DNA of 64,000 nt from Crambe crambe. Taxonomy: Eukaryota; Porifera; Demospongiae; Poecilosclerida; Crambeidae. The notes under the pieces are model-generated. The model was not told where the DNA came from, searched no databases, and saw only the letters and a list, made by a program, of their open reading frames with translations. Where the stretch lies: assembly GCA_963924555.1 (NCBI GenBank), contig OZ004586.1, positions 186,001 through 250,000 on the forward strand. The letters run 5' to 3'. Positions 33,437-46,500 of the stretch are shown here, in pieces. Each line of letters starts with the position of its first letter. Position 1 is the first letter of the stretch. The position numbers and the translations under genes were made by a program.

Positions 33437-36400
33437 ATGGAGGACATGCAGAATGATAGTGGTGATGTCTTCACAAAGAAATATGACTTGAGGGAAGATT
33501 TGGGCAAGTAAGTTCACAAGTTTAATAGCTACAGAGCCAGGACCTAGTCTATGTTAAACATAATATAAATTGGAGCTCAGCTGGTTATCTTCTGGTTCAA
33601 TGGAATCATTTATCATAGAAGCCATTCCACTTGTCCTAGGTATTAATATCCTTTTAGCACCATTTCTTTGCTATCCAAAGTATGCCCCTTTAACACCATC
33701 TCAAACAGGACGGCTCTTTGCATTCAGTGGAATCCTTTTGATCATTAGTTACACATGCCCCTTGGCATATGACAGATTTCCTTCTGATTGAGCATCCTGC
33801 AAAGAAATTGAACTTTATGGATGCTCTTGATGAGATCGTATTTTGTTCTAGGGGAGCATTCAGCGTGGTGAAGAAGTGCATCCATAAAGAAAACCGTCAA
33901 ATGTTCGCAGCTAAAATCATCAACAAACAGAGGCTGACATCAAGAGGTAGGCAACACACTCCTTCTCCTTAGGTGATCAACTTGCTTTTTATGATAAAAC
34001 CCCTGTAATTAGCACACATATGTCCCACAAATTAAAGTGACCCAGACAATCTGGAGAAAGGGAAAAAGAAAAAAAAAAGTTCCCTTGGCATCCAAAGGAA
34101 ATAAGTGGCTACACATTCTTTCCACCCCATCAAAGAATGTTTACTTGGAAGACGATTGTGGGCTACCGTATTTCCTGGCTAGGGGAAGAATTCAGCCTCT
34201 GATTAGAAAGACCCCACAAGAACCAACCAGTAATTAGCTGTCCATTATGTTCCCTATCAGAATGCTAACTTATCTATGTAGGCATGTATACATACCAAAA
34301 TGAAAATGGAAAGAGTAGTGGCTAATATCATCATATGAAACCTTCCCCACCCCCTCACTAATCTCTCCAATTAGTGTAACCACTCATTGGTCAGATCTCA
34401 TTTCATTCCAGATATGCAGAAATTAGAAAAAGAAGAAAGAATTTGTCGCAAACTCCAACACCCAAACATCGGTAAGTACAACTTTTTCAAAGAAGTTCAC
34501 TGAAACGTGAACCTTGTGTTGAGCTACAGAATTTTATGCTTTTTATGTGTTACTCCACACAGTTCAACTACATGACAGTATTTCAGATTCCAGCTACCAC
34601 TATTTAGTATTTGATCTGTGAGTTCGATATTCCACTGATTTACTTATAAATAGAATGTCCTTTTAATTCTGATTTAGAGTAACAGGGGGAGAACTCTTTG
34701 ATGAAATTGTGGCAAGAGAATATTACAGTGAAAATGATGCGAGGTACGTTGTTTTGAATACAGAGAAGTTCAGTTGATGTAGTTAGAGAATAGTGTTTTC
34801 CCTCCAAGTGCCAGAGATGATACGAAATCTAATCAGTTAGAATTTGGTCAGATGACAATGAATTTTCTTGGAAAATTGCTTTAGAATTACTTTGTACAAC
34901 ACCAGGAAGATTTTAACATTGAACTGTACAAGATTCCTTGTAATGACTTTCATTCCAGTACCTTATGGAACATTAAAGCAGAGAAAGTGTAGCATGGTTG
35001 GCTCTTGTAACAGATAAAGTTCAACCTCTGACCAGTTGACATTGATCTACTGAAGTTCCGCCCTTTTTATCACACCCCTTTTTTCATTGCCCGTATGTAG
35101 CATGTGTATGCAACAGATTCTGGAGAGTGTGCAATATTGTCATCAGCAAAACATCATACACAGAGACCTCAAGGTGAGGAAGATGGGAGGGGGAGGGACA
35201 AGGGAGGGGTTTCGGTGGCAGGGTAGCCAGTTCACTGGATTCGATGAACATTTGATAGGTAGTTGCATGCTAGGATCTAAGAATGTTGTCTAAGGTTGTA
35301 AGGTAGTTGCATGCTAGGATCTAAGAATGTTGTCTAAGGTTGTAAGGTAGTTGCATGCTGGGATCTAGGAATGTTGTCTAAGGTTATAAGGACTTTGATG
35401 GGTGAGTGAGTCGTGCTGAAGCAGAAGACAAAACTTATGATCTTATATCAATACCTCCTATCGGATGCCTTAATGATATTTGATCACAGATTCTTCTCTG
35501 CTGTAATTTTAAACTTTTGCTATTGTTTTAGCCAGAGAACTTACTTCTGGCAAGTAAGAAGAAAGGAGCTGCAGTGAAACTAGCAGACTTTGGTCTGGCT
35601 GTGGAGATAGAAGACCCCAAGGAACCAAAGTGGTATGGTAAGTCCTTCTGTTGTCAATGAGTCCAGACTAGCAGTTTACCTGATCCAGCTGGAGTATATT
35701 CCTTTCATCTATGCTACGTGGGCATACTTATTAAGTTTTCCACACAAGAAAGAAGCAAGTGTTCCTGTTCCGAGAATAGGAAATGTCTGGGGTTTTTTTC
35801 CATTTCTCAGTATGAAGCCTCTATTGAGAGGAAATTAACTTGAGGATGTACCAGCTACACACATCCTGTTATTCCAACATTGTTACCATCAAACTCAATA
35901 CTTGCCAAATACCAAATATAATCAGATAATGTGTCACTATGTTTTGGCTTTCTTTTGAGCAAAAGAAAAAGATTTTGTCCATAAGGAATGAGAAATCGGT
36001 AGTGGCTTACAAGGACCTGAGAAACCTGATCCTTTCATGTCCTATACAAGCCATGCAGTTGTGTAAACCATAGGAAAAATCGTATCCACCTATTCTCCTG
36101 ACAACCAACCTGCAATAGACAGTTAACTCCAGTCACCAGAAAATAATGTTTCGCTTTTTTTTTGCCAGGTTTTGCGGGTACCCCTGGCTATCTTTCCCCT
36201 GAGGTACTGAAACGTGAGGCTTACCACAAGCCTGTCGACATGTGGGCATGTGGAGTGATCCTCTACATCCTTCTGGTCGGTTATCCACCATTTTGGGATG
36301 AAGAACAGAAAAGACTTTATAGTCAAATCAAAACAGCAAGCTATGATGTATGTCTCACCACTTATATCTGGTCCAATTCCAATTTCCAGTCATGATATCA

Positions 36401-38474
36401 TTTTTTAATTCCAGTTCCCATCACCAGAATGGGACACTGTGACCAAAGAGGCCAAGAATCTGATACGTGCCATGCTGAACCCTGACCCCTTAAAGAGAGT
36501 GACGGCTACGGAAGCTCTGAGAAATCCGTGGATTAGTGTAAGTCAGGGAAGTTGCATAAAACCTCCATATTCCGAGTAGCACAAAATAACCCACTGAGAG
36601 AGAGAGAGAGAGAGAGAGAGAGCTCCATCGACAAAAGAGTATGTCTTGATGCACCAAATGGAGCTCTTAAGCCAGTGTTCCCCCCTGCATAGGGCATAGT
36701 GGCCCACTGCTTGAGCTTTCGAGTACATCTTCCCTTTGATGTGGTCAATAGAATGTTGACACAATACCCTTTAATGTGTGAAACCACCCCCTATTCCTTC
36801 GCTAATATCTTGGGGAGAACACTGCAAGTGTCGTGGATTTGGTTAAGGTGCTTTTGACATGCTGCATCTATAACCTTCTATTGTTCTCTGACCAAGCGTT
36901 CAAAAGTAATCCATTATGGTTCGTCTTGTGTGTCACTGTTGATAAATAACATCCGCCAATCATACGCAATCATAATTTGACGTAGGTAGAGGGCGATGCT
37001 TAGCAACCATTTAGCAAGGACAAAGTGGTGATGACATTGCTCCTATATTTCTCAGCATAACAAGTTAGTCTTTTTAAAAGACTAGGAATGCCTCGGCACT
37101 TAAGTGAAACCTCTATTTAATTTTAATTTTAAATGCTTTATAGTGAATACGACGTGACAGTGGTATATAAGAGACGATAAAGATACACTGAGGATCACCG
37201 GCTTGAAACCAGAGTCCTACAAGGATGATTGGCTGAACACTCATGGGCATAATTAATGAAAAGTGTGGGGGGGTTGTGGGGTCAAATGTTTCTACAAAAT
37301 GTTGCCAAAATATTTCTCTCAGCTTATTTTCTGTGGAGAGTTCCAAATAAAGCACACTGAGCAACATGGCTTATAATTATTGTAGTAAGATTAGTATTTA
37401 CACACTATTCTTGCTGTTCAACTGTCGTTTAATGGTTATTCTCAGCATAGCTTGATTGAAGTATGTGTACTGGATTCTCTCATTGTTTGGAAGCCTCAAA
37501 GTCTTAGTTCTGAGATTCTCCTTCACCATGGCTCTCTCTTTGACACTTCAAACGAAGCACTAGTTCGTGTACCTTGCAATCTCTGTTGTTTTTGTTCACT
37601 GCTGTCTTTTAGTCAGTTCTCTGCATGTGATAATGGGCTTGATTTGTTGGCAAAGACGGCCAAGAATCATCAGTACTAGAGTTATCGCGTAGTAACTGCG
37701 AGCCTGAGCTGAGCCTGTCTGTTTGTCCTTAGTACTTTGTCTAGCTAGCCGGCTAGAGCTAAATTAATGCACGTGCTCGATACGCATCATCGTGCATCAT
37801 TGCGCGTGCGCGTGAAACGTACCACCATCGCCGATCATAGTCGCTTCCAGCACTGCGCCTCGGCACTTCGGTGCCGAGGCAAAAATTTGCTTAGTATAAA
37901 AGTGTTAATTTCTTTTTCAAGTTGGAAACACAAGAAGCCTAGGAAGTGTAGGAACCCAGCTTGGCACCCTTTTTGGTGAAGAACCCAACCCATTAGAAGT
38001 TTCTTTGGTGTGAAGGCCACCCTCATAGGTGAAAAAGTGTCGAAAAATGGATGTCTTCTTAAGGTGTCGGGATCTAAGGCTCCTCTTTGTTTGTGAAAGA
38101 AAGAAAATACGCTATGCTGCTCCCATGGCTACAATATTAAATTTGTTAGTCAGAAATGATGTGGAATCCACCCCGAAAATACACTACACTGCTCCATGGC
38201 AACAATGGTTATCTGTTTTAAAAACCTTGTCATGCAGAACCCCCCAAACTACCTTATTTACAATTAGAATGTTGATTTAATATTTGCATTCCTTCTTTCC
38301 CTATAGCAAAGGCAGCGAGTGGCACCCACTTTCCACAGACAGGAGACGATCATGGGGCTGAAGAAGTTTAATGCACGGAGGAAACTGAAGGGAGCCATTC
38401 TCACCACTATGCTCGCCACGCGCTCCAGTCTCAACCTCTTCAGAAATAGGGTGAGTAAAAAAAATGAGGTGTGG

Positions 38475-38544
<70 letters not shown>

Positions 38545-40313
38545 CCTCCTTCCCTCCTGTGTTTGTATGTGGTTAACCTCTTATGATCAATGCTTAGAGC
38601 CACTTGAGTCTAATGTTTTTGTTATTATTGTCTAAGGATGATGTCAAAAATTTTTAACCCATTTTAAAATTGTGAGTAGGCAGTTTATGGAATTCATGAC
38701 TACTTACCATTGCAGTCGGTTTCTTCTTGTAGTCGCGTGTACATGCGTCCACCTTTGTATTTGGTTGGGATGATGTCGTAGAATGAATCCATGAGTCAGA
38801 CTTTGTAGCAGTAACTCTTAAGTGGTTGGCTGGCTGGCTGGCTGAAGGAGAAGTACTTGATCACTCTCTCTGGTGTACTTAGCAGTTGCACGGCTGGATC
38901 TGATTAGCGAGTGACATGTACTGTAGAACAATTTTTTACAGATTGTGGTCACGATAAAATTAATGTGTTATGAATTTGGTATGTGGACAGATGGGTAGGA
39001 GGGGCTGAGAAAATGGAAAATAACAATGCATTGTATCACAGAGCTATTGGTGTGATTTTAGTAGACTGGCCACTACCCAGCTTGTGCTAAATTGCAACAG
39101 TAGTTGTTTAGACTCTCCCTACAGCTTATCTAGCCTATAATAATAGAAAAACAAGCTTTTTAGCTTAAAGTGCTAGATTCACTTGACAAATTCATCAACT
39201 CAAGAACAGCTCTTCACATTGAGTAAGAAGTGAGTAACAACATTGCCATAGATTGGCTAATAAAATCAGAATGTGAGCAGTTTATTTCTTGTGTTTATGG
39301 CTTACTAACATTTTTCTAAGTTGCAATGGCATGATTTTGGGATGCAGGTATCGGACTCTGACCTTCTTCAGTCACCAGCCACTACACCAGACGTGTCCTC
39401 CCAAGAATCGGCCCTTGGAACCATTAATGAGGCAACGACCACCACCCCCAACAGCAAGGCCATGCCCCCCACTAGCTCCACCCACTCCAAGTCCAACCCT
39501 CACAGCTCTGAGGTCATCGAGGTCATCCAAGCTACCAAGAGAATTCTAGAAAGTGTCCGACTGCGGGACTTCAATGCTTATAAGTAGGTGGGCTAGGGCT
39601 AGGGCCAGGGCTAGCCAGCAGGGGGTGGGGTGCTAAAAATGATCATGTAAGGGTAAATTGGGAGAGAATGGGTAGCAATATTGTGTGGATTGATGAGCTG
39701 AGTGAATGGTTTTCTCTTTCATTCGTGCAGGCAGATGTGTGACCCTAACCTGCTGACATTTTCGAAGAAAGGAGGTTCCCAACTGCTGCAAGGACTCTGC
39801 TACGCTCAATTCACTCTCAACAATCGTAAGTCAATCACAAGATATTGAATTCAACTATCAATGCATTAGATTACTGATAGTTTACTGCATTAGGTTACTG
39901 ATAGTTTACTGCATTAGATTACTGATAGTTTACTGCTTTGTTGTGCAGTGCCAGCAAGTGATGCAGAGAATGTGACCATAGTGCACCCACAAGTCCAGAT
40001 ATTGGGGGATGGCAGTGCAGCCAATATCTGCTACGTCAGAATGAACCAGATCATTGATAAGTAAGCTCAGATTAATTACCAGGTGTCCCCTTTTTCATTT
40101 GAGTATAGGCAGACAGGGTGTCCCCTTTTCATTTTGAATATAGGCAGTTTTTTTTTTTTGCTCTCCAGAATCTCTCAAAGTGGCTTTATGAACGATCATT
40201 GCTTTATTTTGTGTGTTAGGTCTGGAGTGGAGACTACAAGTGAGTGCAAGGAGACGAGAGTGTGGGAGAAGAGAGGCGGCAAGTGGATCTGTCTTCATGT
40301 CCACAGCTCATAA
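33437..40313 (+). CDS. CAMK2: Calcium/calmodulin-dependent protein kinase II (502 aa)
   Basis: Fourteen exons: 33437-33507, 33852-33946, 34412-34471, 34563-34617, 34678-34743, 35101-35173, 35532-35637, 36169-36347, 36415-36537, 38307-38450, 39348-39583, 39731-39825, 39949-40060 and 40220-40313; 1509 nt in frame. The kinase has GKGAFSVV, AAKIINK, HRDLKPEN, DFGLA and [10 protein letters not shown]. The regulatory segment has [20 protein letters not shown]: the autophosphorylated Thr (Thr286 in vertebrate alpha) is kept, with IMG in place of VDC after it, then the calmodulin-binding stretch. A Ser/Thr/Pro linker leads to the hub domain ([18 protein letters not shown] ... [15 protein letters not shown]) that assembles holoenzymes. 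Intron 9 (36538-38306) is the largest. The N-terminal extension [11 protein letters not shown] is not seen in vertebrate CaMKII. Confidence 0.95.
35260..35395. repeat. Three tandem copies of a ~44-bp unit in a CaMKII intron
   Basis: The unit begins gtagttgcatgctaggatct and ends tctaaggttgtaag. It occurs three times in a row within intron 6, with a few substitutions in the third copy. Confidence 0.8.
36014..36122. repeat. Dispersed ~110-bp repeat, copy 1 (CaMKII intron 7)
   Basis: The stretch with cttgatcctttcatgt-like and atgcagttgtgtaaaccata sequence, ending acctgcaatagacag, matches 53905-54015 in a LARP4 intron at most positions. It has no coding potential and is probably a small mobile element. 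Confidence 0.7.
36538..38306. other. Large CaMKII intron 9
   Basis: It contains a short GA tract (about 36595-36622) and a perfect 10-bp stem hairpin with a TTCG loop at about 37857-37880. I found no exon or RNA gene. Confidence 0.5.
38478..38542. repeat. CT microsatellite in CaMKII intron 10
   Basis: About 60 bp of CT dinucleotide lie shortly after the donor at 38451. Confidence 0.85.
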
Positions 40314-40597
40314 CTGACATTCATCATACAGAGCTCCTAGCAATTTATCATGATACACTTCAAGAATATTATTTTCCCAAATTACATAAAAAATTATTAT
40401 TTCTAATCATTACAGATAGTTTTAATTTATATCCATAAAGTTGCTTTTTCTCTTAATTAGAACATGAAAAATTAAACTCCAGAATTAACTTTTGGCGGCG
40501 CGGCGTGGAGTAGAATTTGGTGGTCGTGGCGAGGGCGGTGGAGAACCACAGACACTGATCTCGCGGCTCCAGTAACCAGTTGAGAGAGAGGACGGCG

Positions 40598-43500
40598 ATG
40601 AGCAGCTCGATAGATGTAGTCATAGAGTAAGTTAATAACTTGCTAGATATTTATATTGTGACACTCCTCCCTGCTCACAGAGACAGCACCAGCTGCACTG
40701 AGAGAGGTTTTGAGCCTCTGGCTCCATCTGACCCCAATGATCCCAATAAACCAGCTCATTTTGATTTCATCACCGAGAATGTCTACATCTCTCCCTCGTA
40801 CGTAAGCCACACAAGGACTATTTCATTGTGTGAGGTGCATCTTCTTCCTAAATGGACCACATCCCATAAACCACACCCATTAGCGATTATATAAGCTTTG
40901 TGATTGCATAAACCGCACCCCTATGATATGCAGATTGCAGGACTCAAAGAGTCGGAAGAAGGCTAAACGAATGATCTGCAATTGTCAGTTTGATCCAGGT
41001 GAGCGACACCATCACATCACCTTGTTCCATTGTCTAGGATACATGATCTCCTTGACCTCGCTTGATCACATGACATGACTTAAAGGTCACCTTTACCATC
41101 TGTTGTGCAGAATTTGACAAACCTGAAGAGGCATGCGGGGAGAACTGCTTGAACAGACTGCTCATGATTGAGTGGTAAGTAAAGAAAACTCTTCAATGTA
41201 GCAAAAAAAAAACTTTTAATTCTGTGACTTTTCAGTGGTTCTAGATGTCCCTGTGGACAATACTGTACCAACAAGAACTTCCAGAGGGTATGTATGTATG
41301 TATGTATGTATGTATGTATGTATGTATGTATGTATGTATGTGTGTGTGTGTGTGTGATTCTTGATCTTTGTGTGCATTCTTCGGATTTTCCAGGCTGGCT
41401 ATGCTAAAGTGGAGGTCTTTAAGACCGAGAAGAAGGGCTGGGGTCTCAGAGCAAGAGAGTTGATAACTGAGTTAGCTCTACAAACAGCCAGTGAAGTCGT
41501 TACCTCATTTTCTCATTTTCTCTTGTAGGGGATTGTTTGTGATGGAGTACTGTGGAGAGGTGTGCACCATTTCAGACTTTGAGCAAAGGAAAATCGACTA
41601 CAGCAAAGAAAAGAGAAGACACTATTACTTCATGTCTCTAAAAACTGATCAGGTTAGGATTCTCTTTCAGGATACTTTCTCAGGATGCTTGCTTGGGATA
41701 CTTGCTCAGGATACTTATCCCATCTTCAGATACTGGATGCAACAAGAAGAGGGAATCTATCTCGGTTCATTAATCATAGCTGTGATCCAAACTGTGAGAC
41801 CCAGAAGGTAAGACCTTCCTCCCTTCTCTCTATCCTCCTCTATCTCGCTTCTTGAATAGTGGACTGTCAATGGACGTCTTTGTATCGGGTTTTTCTCTGT
41901 ACGCAAAATTGGAGAAAATGAAGAGCTAACGTTTGACTATCAGTTCCAAAGATTTGGGTAAGATAAAAGAGACTGATCAAGTCGTTATGAGAACTGTGCG
42001 TCATGCAGGGATGTGGCACAAAAGTGTTACTGTGGATCAGAAAACTGCCGTGGGTTTCTTGGACAAACCAAACAGGGTCCCAACCCTCGGAGCCTTGCTC
42101 CTCCCACCCAATCTACTTATCAAGGAACCCCTCACAGCCCCTCCTCAAGGAAACGTCACCAGAACAGACTGCAGAGTGATGCTGACTCAGCGGTAAACCG
42201 AGTAATGTCTAAATTTTGCCCAATAAACTTATTCTATTTTTGATATTAGTTTGAAAAGGATATTTATGACCTTGTGGGGTCTAGCTGGAGACTCAAAAAC
42301 AGCGAGCAGGTGATTGCTTTCTCTCGGACCATGCTGCAAGCAGAGTCCCCCAGTCAGAGAACCATGCTGCTTCAGGTACTGATCAGCTCTATCTAAAATT
42401 TATTGCACTCACCAGGCACCTTGATCAACTGCTATAACTTTCTCAATTCCAAATTTCTAGTTTAAGGCACCAAAAGAGAGCTGATGATTCACTCTCTCTG
42501 CTGGTATCTGAAATTTGAAATTTGGTTAAGAATTGAGAAAGTTATAGCAGTATCAAGGTGCCAGATGTAACTAACTACATTATAGCAGTATCAAGGTGCC
42601 AGATGTAACTGACTACATTTTGGATCTAGTGTAGGCAGTACTATTGTGTCACTGTTTGTAGGTGCTGCAAGCGACTGATGATGTCTCGTGTTTGAAAAAG
42701 TTTCTATCTCTTCAAGGTCTCAAGTTGCTATGGAGTTGGATGGTGGATTCTGCTGACCTCAGCACTTTGGAAGTCATGGAATTCAGAATACAAGTGTGTT
42801 GCATGTATGATATGCAACCCCATTGGTCATATGATAATCATGTGATTCACAGGCTCTGCAAACATTGGCCCACCTTCCAGTGTCCACTAAGAACCAGCTA
42901 GACGACAGCAAGCTCCTCCCTGTGGTGACAAGATGGGCAGAACCTGCCAAAAATGAAAAATCTAATCTTTCGTTTGCATCCATAAAGAAGGAACCACCTG
43001 AGACAGATGGACCCACTGTGAAGGAGGGGACACCTGAGACAGATGGACTCACTGTGAAGGAGGGGACACCTGAGATGGAAGAACCCACCTCTGTAAAAAT
43101 GGAACCCACGCCACCTAAAATGGGGTCTGAGGAACCCACACCTGAAATGGAGGAACTCACCTCTGTGAAGGAGATCAAGGAACCCACGCCTGAAATGGAG
43201 GAACCCACTTCTATGAAAGAGATCAAGGAACCCACGCCTGAAATGGAGGAACCCACTTCTATGAAGGAGATCAAAGAACCCACACCTGAACCTCCCTCTA
43301 TCAAGAGACCCACACCTGAAATGGAGGACGTTCACCCTGTGAAGATGACCACACCTGAAATGGAGGACGTTCCCCCTGCGAAGGAGATCAAGGAACCCAC
43401 ACCTGAAATAGAGGATGTTGCTCCTGTGAAGGTGATCAAGGAACTCACACCTGAAATGGAGGACGTTCCCCCTGTGAAAGAGATCGAGGAACCCATACCT

Positions 43501-46500
43501 GAAATAGAGAACGTTCCCTCTATAAAGGAGATCAAGGAACCCACATCTGACGTTTCCTCTATGAATGAACTTAAGATGAAGGAACCCACACCTGAAATGG
43601 AGGAACTCACACCTGAGATAGAGCAACCTGCCCCTTTAAAGGAGAAAATTGAAGAATTCATACCCATACCTGAGGTTGAAGGAACAACACCCATGGAGAA
43701 AGAGGTGGAAGAAGCTACACCCATGGAGAAAAAGGTCGAGGGACCCGTACCCATGGAAGAGGTAGAAGAAGCAGAGAATGAGATGGAAGGAGCCATACCC
43801 ATGGAGAAGGAGGTGAAAGGAGCCATGCCCATGGAGAAAGAGACGACACCCATGGAGGAAGAGACAGAAGAAGCCACACCCATGGAGAAAGAGGTGGAAG
43901 GAGCCATGCCCATAGAGAAAGAGGTCAAGGGAGCCATACCCATGGAAGAGGTAGAAGAAGCGAAGAAGGAGGTGGAAAAAGCCACACCCATGGAGAAGGA
44001 AGTTGAGGGACTCATATCGATAGAAAGGGGTGATATGGCAATGGAGGAGATTAACCAAATAGTGGTGACAGAAGCTGATTCAGCACCTTGTGAATTCAGA
44101 GGTACATTAGTGGTTGGTATTGGTAGTCATGAAGTGACGTATAACACAGTGGGCATGGCTAATGACGTGATGTATAACTCAGTGGGTATGGCTAATGATG
44201 TGACGTATAACTCAATGGGTATGGCTAAGGAGAACGAGTGTGACTCAGTGGGTGTGGCCAAGGAGGAGGAGGATTCGGGTGACCCCAGGGCTACATGTGA
44301 CTCAGTGGGTGTGGCCAAGGACGAAGATTTAGGTGATACATGTGACTCAGTGTGTGTAGTAAAGGGTGTGTCTAAGGATGAAGAGCTTTACATGTGTGAC
44401 TCGGGAGGTGTCCCTGTGATGGCCAAGGGGAACACACGTGACTATGGGGGAGGAGTCAAGGAGGAGGAGCCATGTGATTCAGGTGGTGTTATTATGGAAA
44501 TGAACAAAGCCAAAGAAGAAACACCAAGTGATGCTCCTCACGATGAAGTGGGTGTGGCCGAGGGTGATACTGTGGAGGTTGTGGCCAAGGAGAACCTAAC
44601 ATGTGACTCAGGCGATGTGAAGGAGGACATAGTTGAGGTTGGAGGAATTCGTTCTGTAGTCCAAGAGGCTCGGTCATGTGACTCTGGTACTATGGAGGTG
44701 GCGGGTGTGGCTGAATCATGTGACTCTGGCGGTATGGATGATGATATTAGAAAGGATTGCAATGGGGAGGAAGTGTCTGATCATTCTGTGCCAGAGGAAG
44801 GCCAGTCATGTGACTCTGGTGACATGCAACAGGAAAAGGAAGATGTAGCATGTGATGTGAAGCGTGTGGAGATGGGTGTATCCACTGGGTTGGAGGAGGA
44901 CCTTGGACTTCGTGGAGATATGGAAATGGGTATGGCTCTACAGGACAAAAAATCGGACGATACAGAGGTGGGTGTGGCTTCAGAAGAGGATGCTGGAAAC
45001 ACGAAAGTGGATGTGGAAGGCATAGAGATGGATATGTCCCATGAGGAGGACCTGCAAGATGTGAAAGAAGGCATTTCATGTGAAGCTGAGGTGAGTGAGT
45101 TGGACAACTGCACAACAGAGGAGGAGGGAGAGGATCCTGTCATGCCCCCTTCCCAGCCAAGCAAGACAGTGGAACTGCAGTGTCAGCTGGAAGTATTAGC
45201 ACAAGATCTGTTAGGAAAATGGGCAACTTTGAAGGAGGTATTTCGAATCCCCAAGAGAGCTCCACCTATTGTAAGTCCACATGATCACATGCTTTTCCTT
45301 TTTCCAGCAGCCAATTTCATTCTTCTACTTTGCCATAGGTCAAACGGCCTGCCACACCCCCTGAGAGTACCCCTGAAGACACAGGGGACTGGGAGGAGCA
45401 GGAAGAGGAGCCGATAGTTTACCATACACGGAGAAAGGGACACAGTAGAGGGAGAAGAGAAACTGACCACTCTCCATACCATCACCATCACCATCATCAC
45501 TATCACCATCATCACCAACACCATCGGTAAAACTTGTTCATTTATCATTCATAGCTTCATTCATAGCTTCTCTCTCTCCTCTCCTCTCCTCTCCAGGTCT
45601 CGTAAATCAGCAAGCCATTCTTCACATCAGTCACACTCGTCCCATCACCACCCGTCTTCTCCTCACACGCCCTCCTACTCCTCTTCACCACACCCACCTT
45701 CCTCCTACTCCCACACTCTTCACCAAACCCCTCCCACTGTACACCAAGCTACACCCACCACTGTTTCCTATTCAGCCAGTAATGGTCCAATGCAGAGCAC
45801 TGTCATTGTTCAACAACAAGGTCAAAGTCTATATGTCCAGCAACAGGTGGGTGTGGCACTAGAACATGTCATGTGATTATCATGTGATCTAAATAATTAT
45901 TAGATTTTTCGCAATGGGTGTCAGACTACCATTCTCCCTACACAATATATCCCAGCACAAACCACACCCCCTTCTTACATCCAACTCCAACAGACACGCC
46001 TTCCTTCCATACAGCCCCTTCTCCCCAACCAGTCATCTAGCCACTCCCCCCAGGTATTTGTGCAGCTATGAAAGTTTTACTCCATGAAAAATTTCTGCTA
46101 CTCAATGTTATTGTGACCTCTGACCTTTTTGACTAACATTACAGGTCACAGATCCATGTTAACACTGTTTAGTCTCTGCACTAACAGTAAACTGTTTTCT
46201 ACTCACAGGTGGCATATGCTCCTCCAATCAACTCTGCATTACCTGCCAGCAGCCTTCTCAGCACCCCTACCCAGCTCGCCAGCAACCTTCTCAACACCCC
46301 TACTACCCAGCTTCCTCAGAACGTTGCTATACCAACCACTTCCGTTCCCAGCTTATTTCCGAATCCAACTTCCACTCCCATACTACCTAATCAAGGAGTA
46401 ATCAACCAGGGATTGACCCCAACAAATGTAACTCGATTGACTTCTACGCTTACTCCTCTTCAAGCTCCAACATCGGGTGGACTGTTGCCACTACCTAATC

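Noticed and set aside
40083-40150. Tandem ggtgtccccttttcattt copies before the last CaMKII exon
   Set aside because: Only two short copies in an intron; too little to call an element.
42783-44058. Minus-strand repeat-rich frames opposite the SETD2 repeat exon
   Set aside because: Antisense of a real coding repeat; the plus frame continues correctly into exons on both sides.
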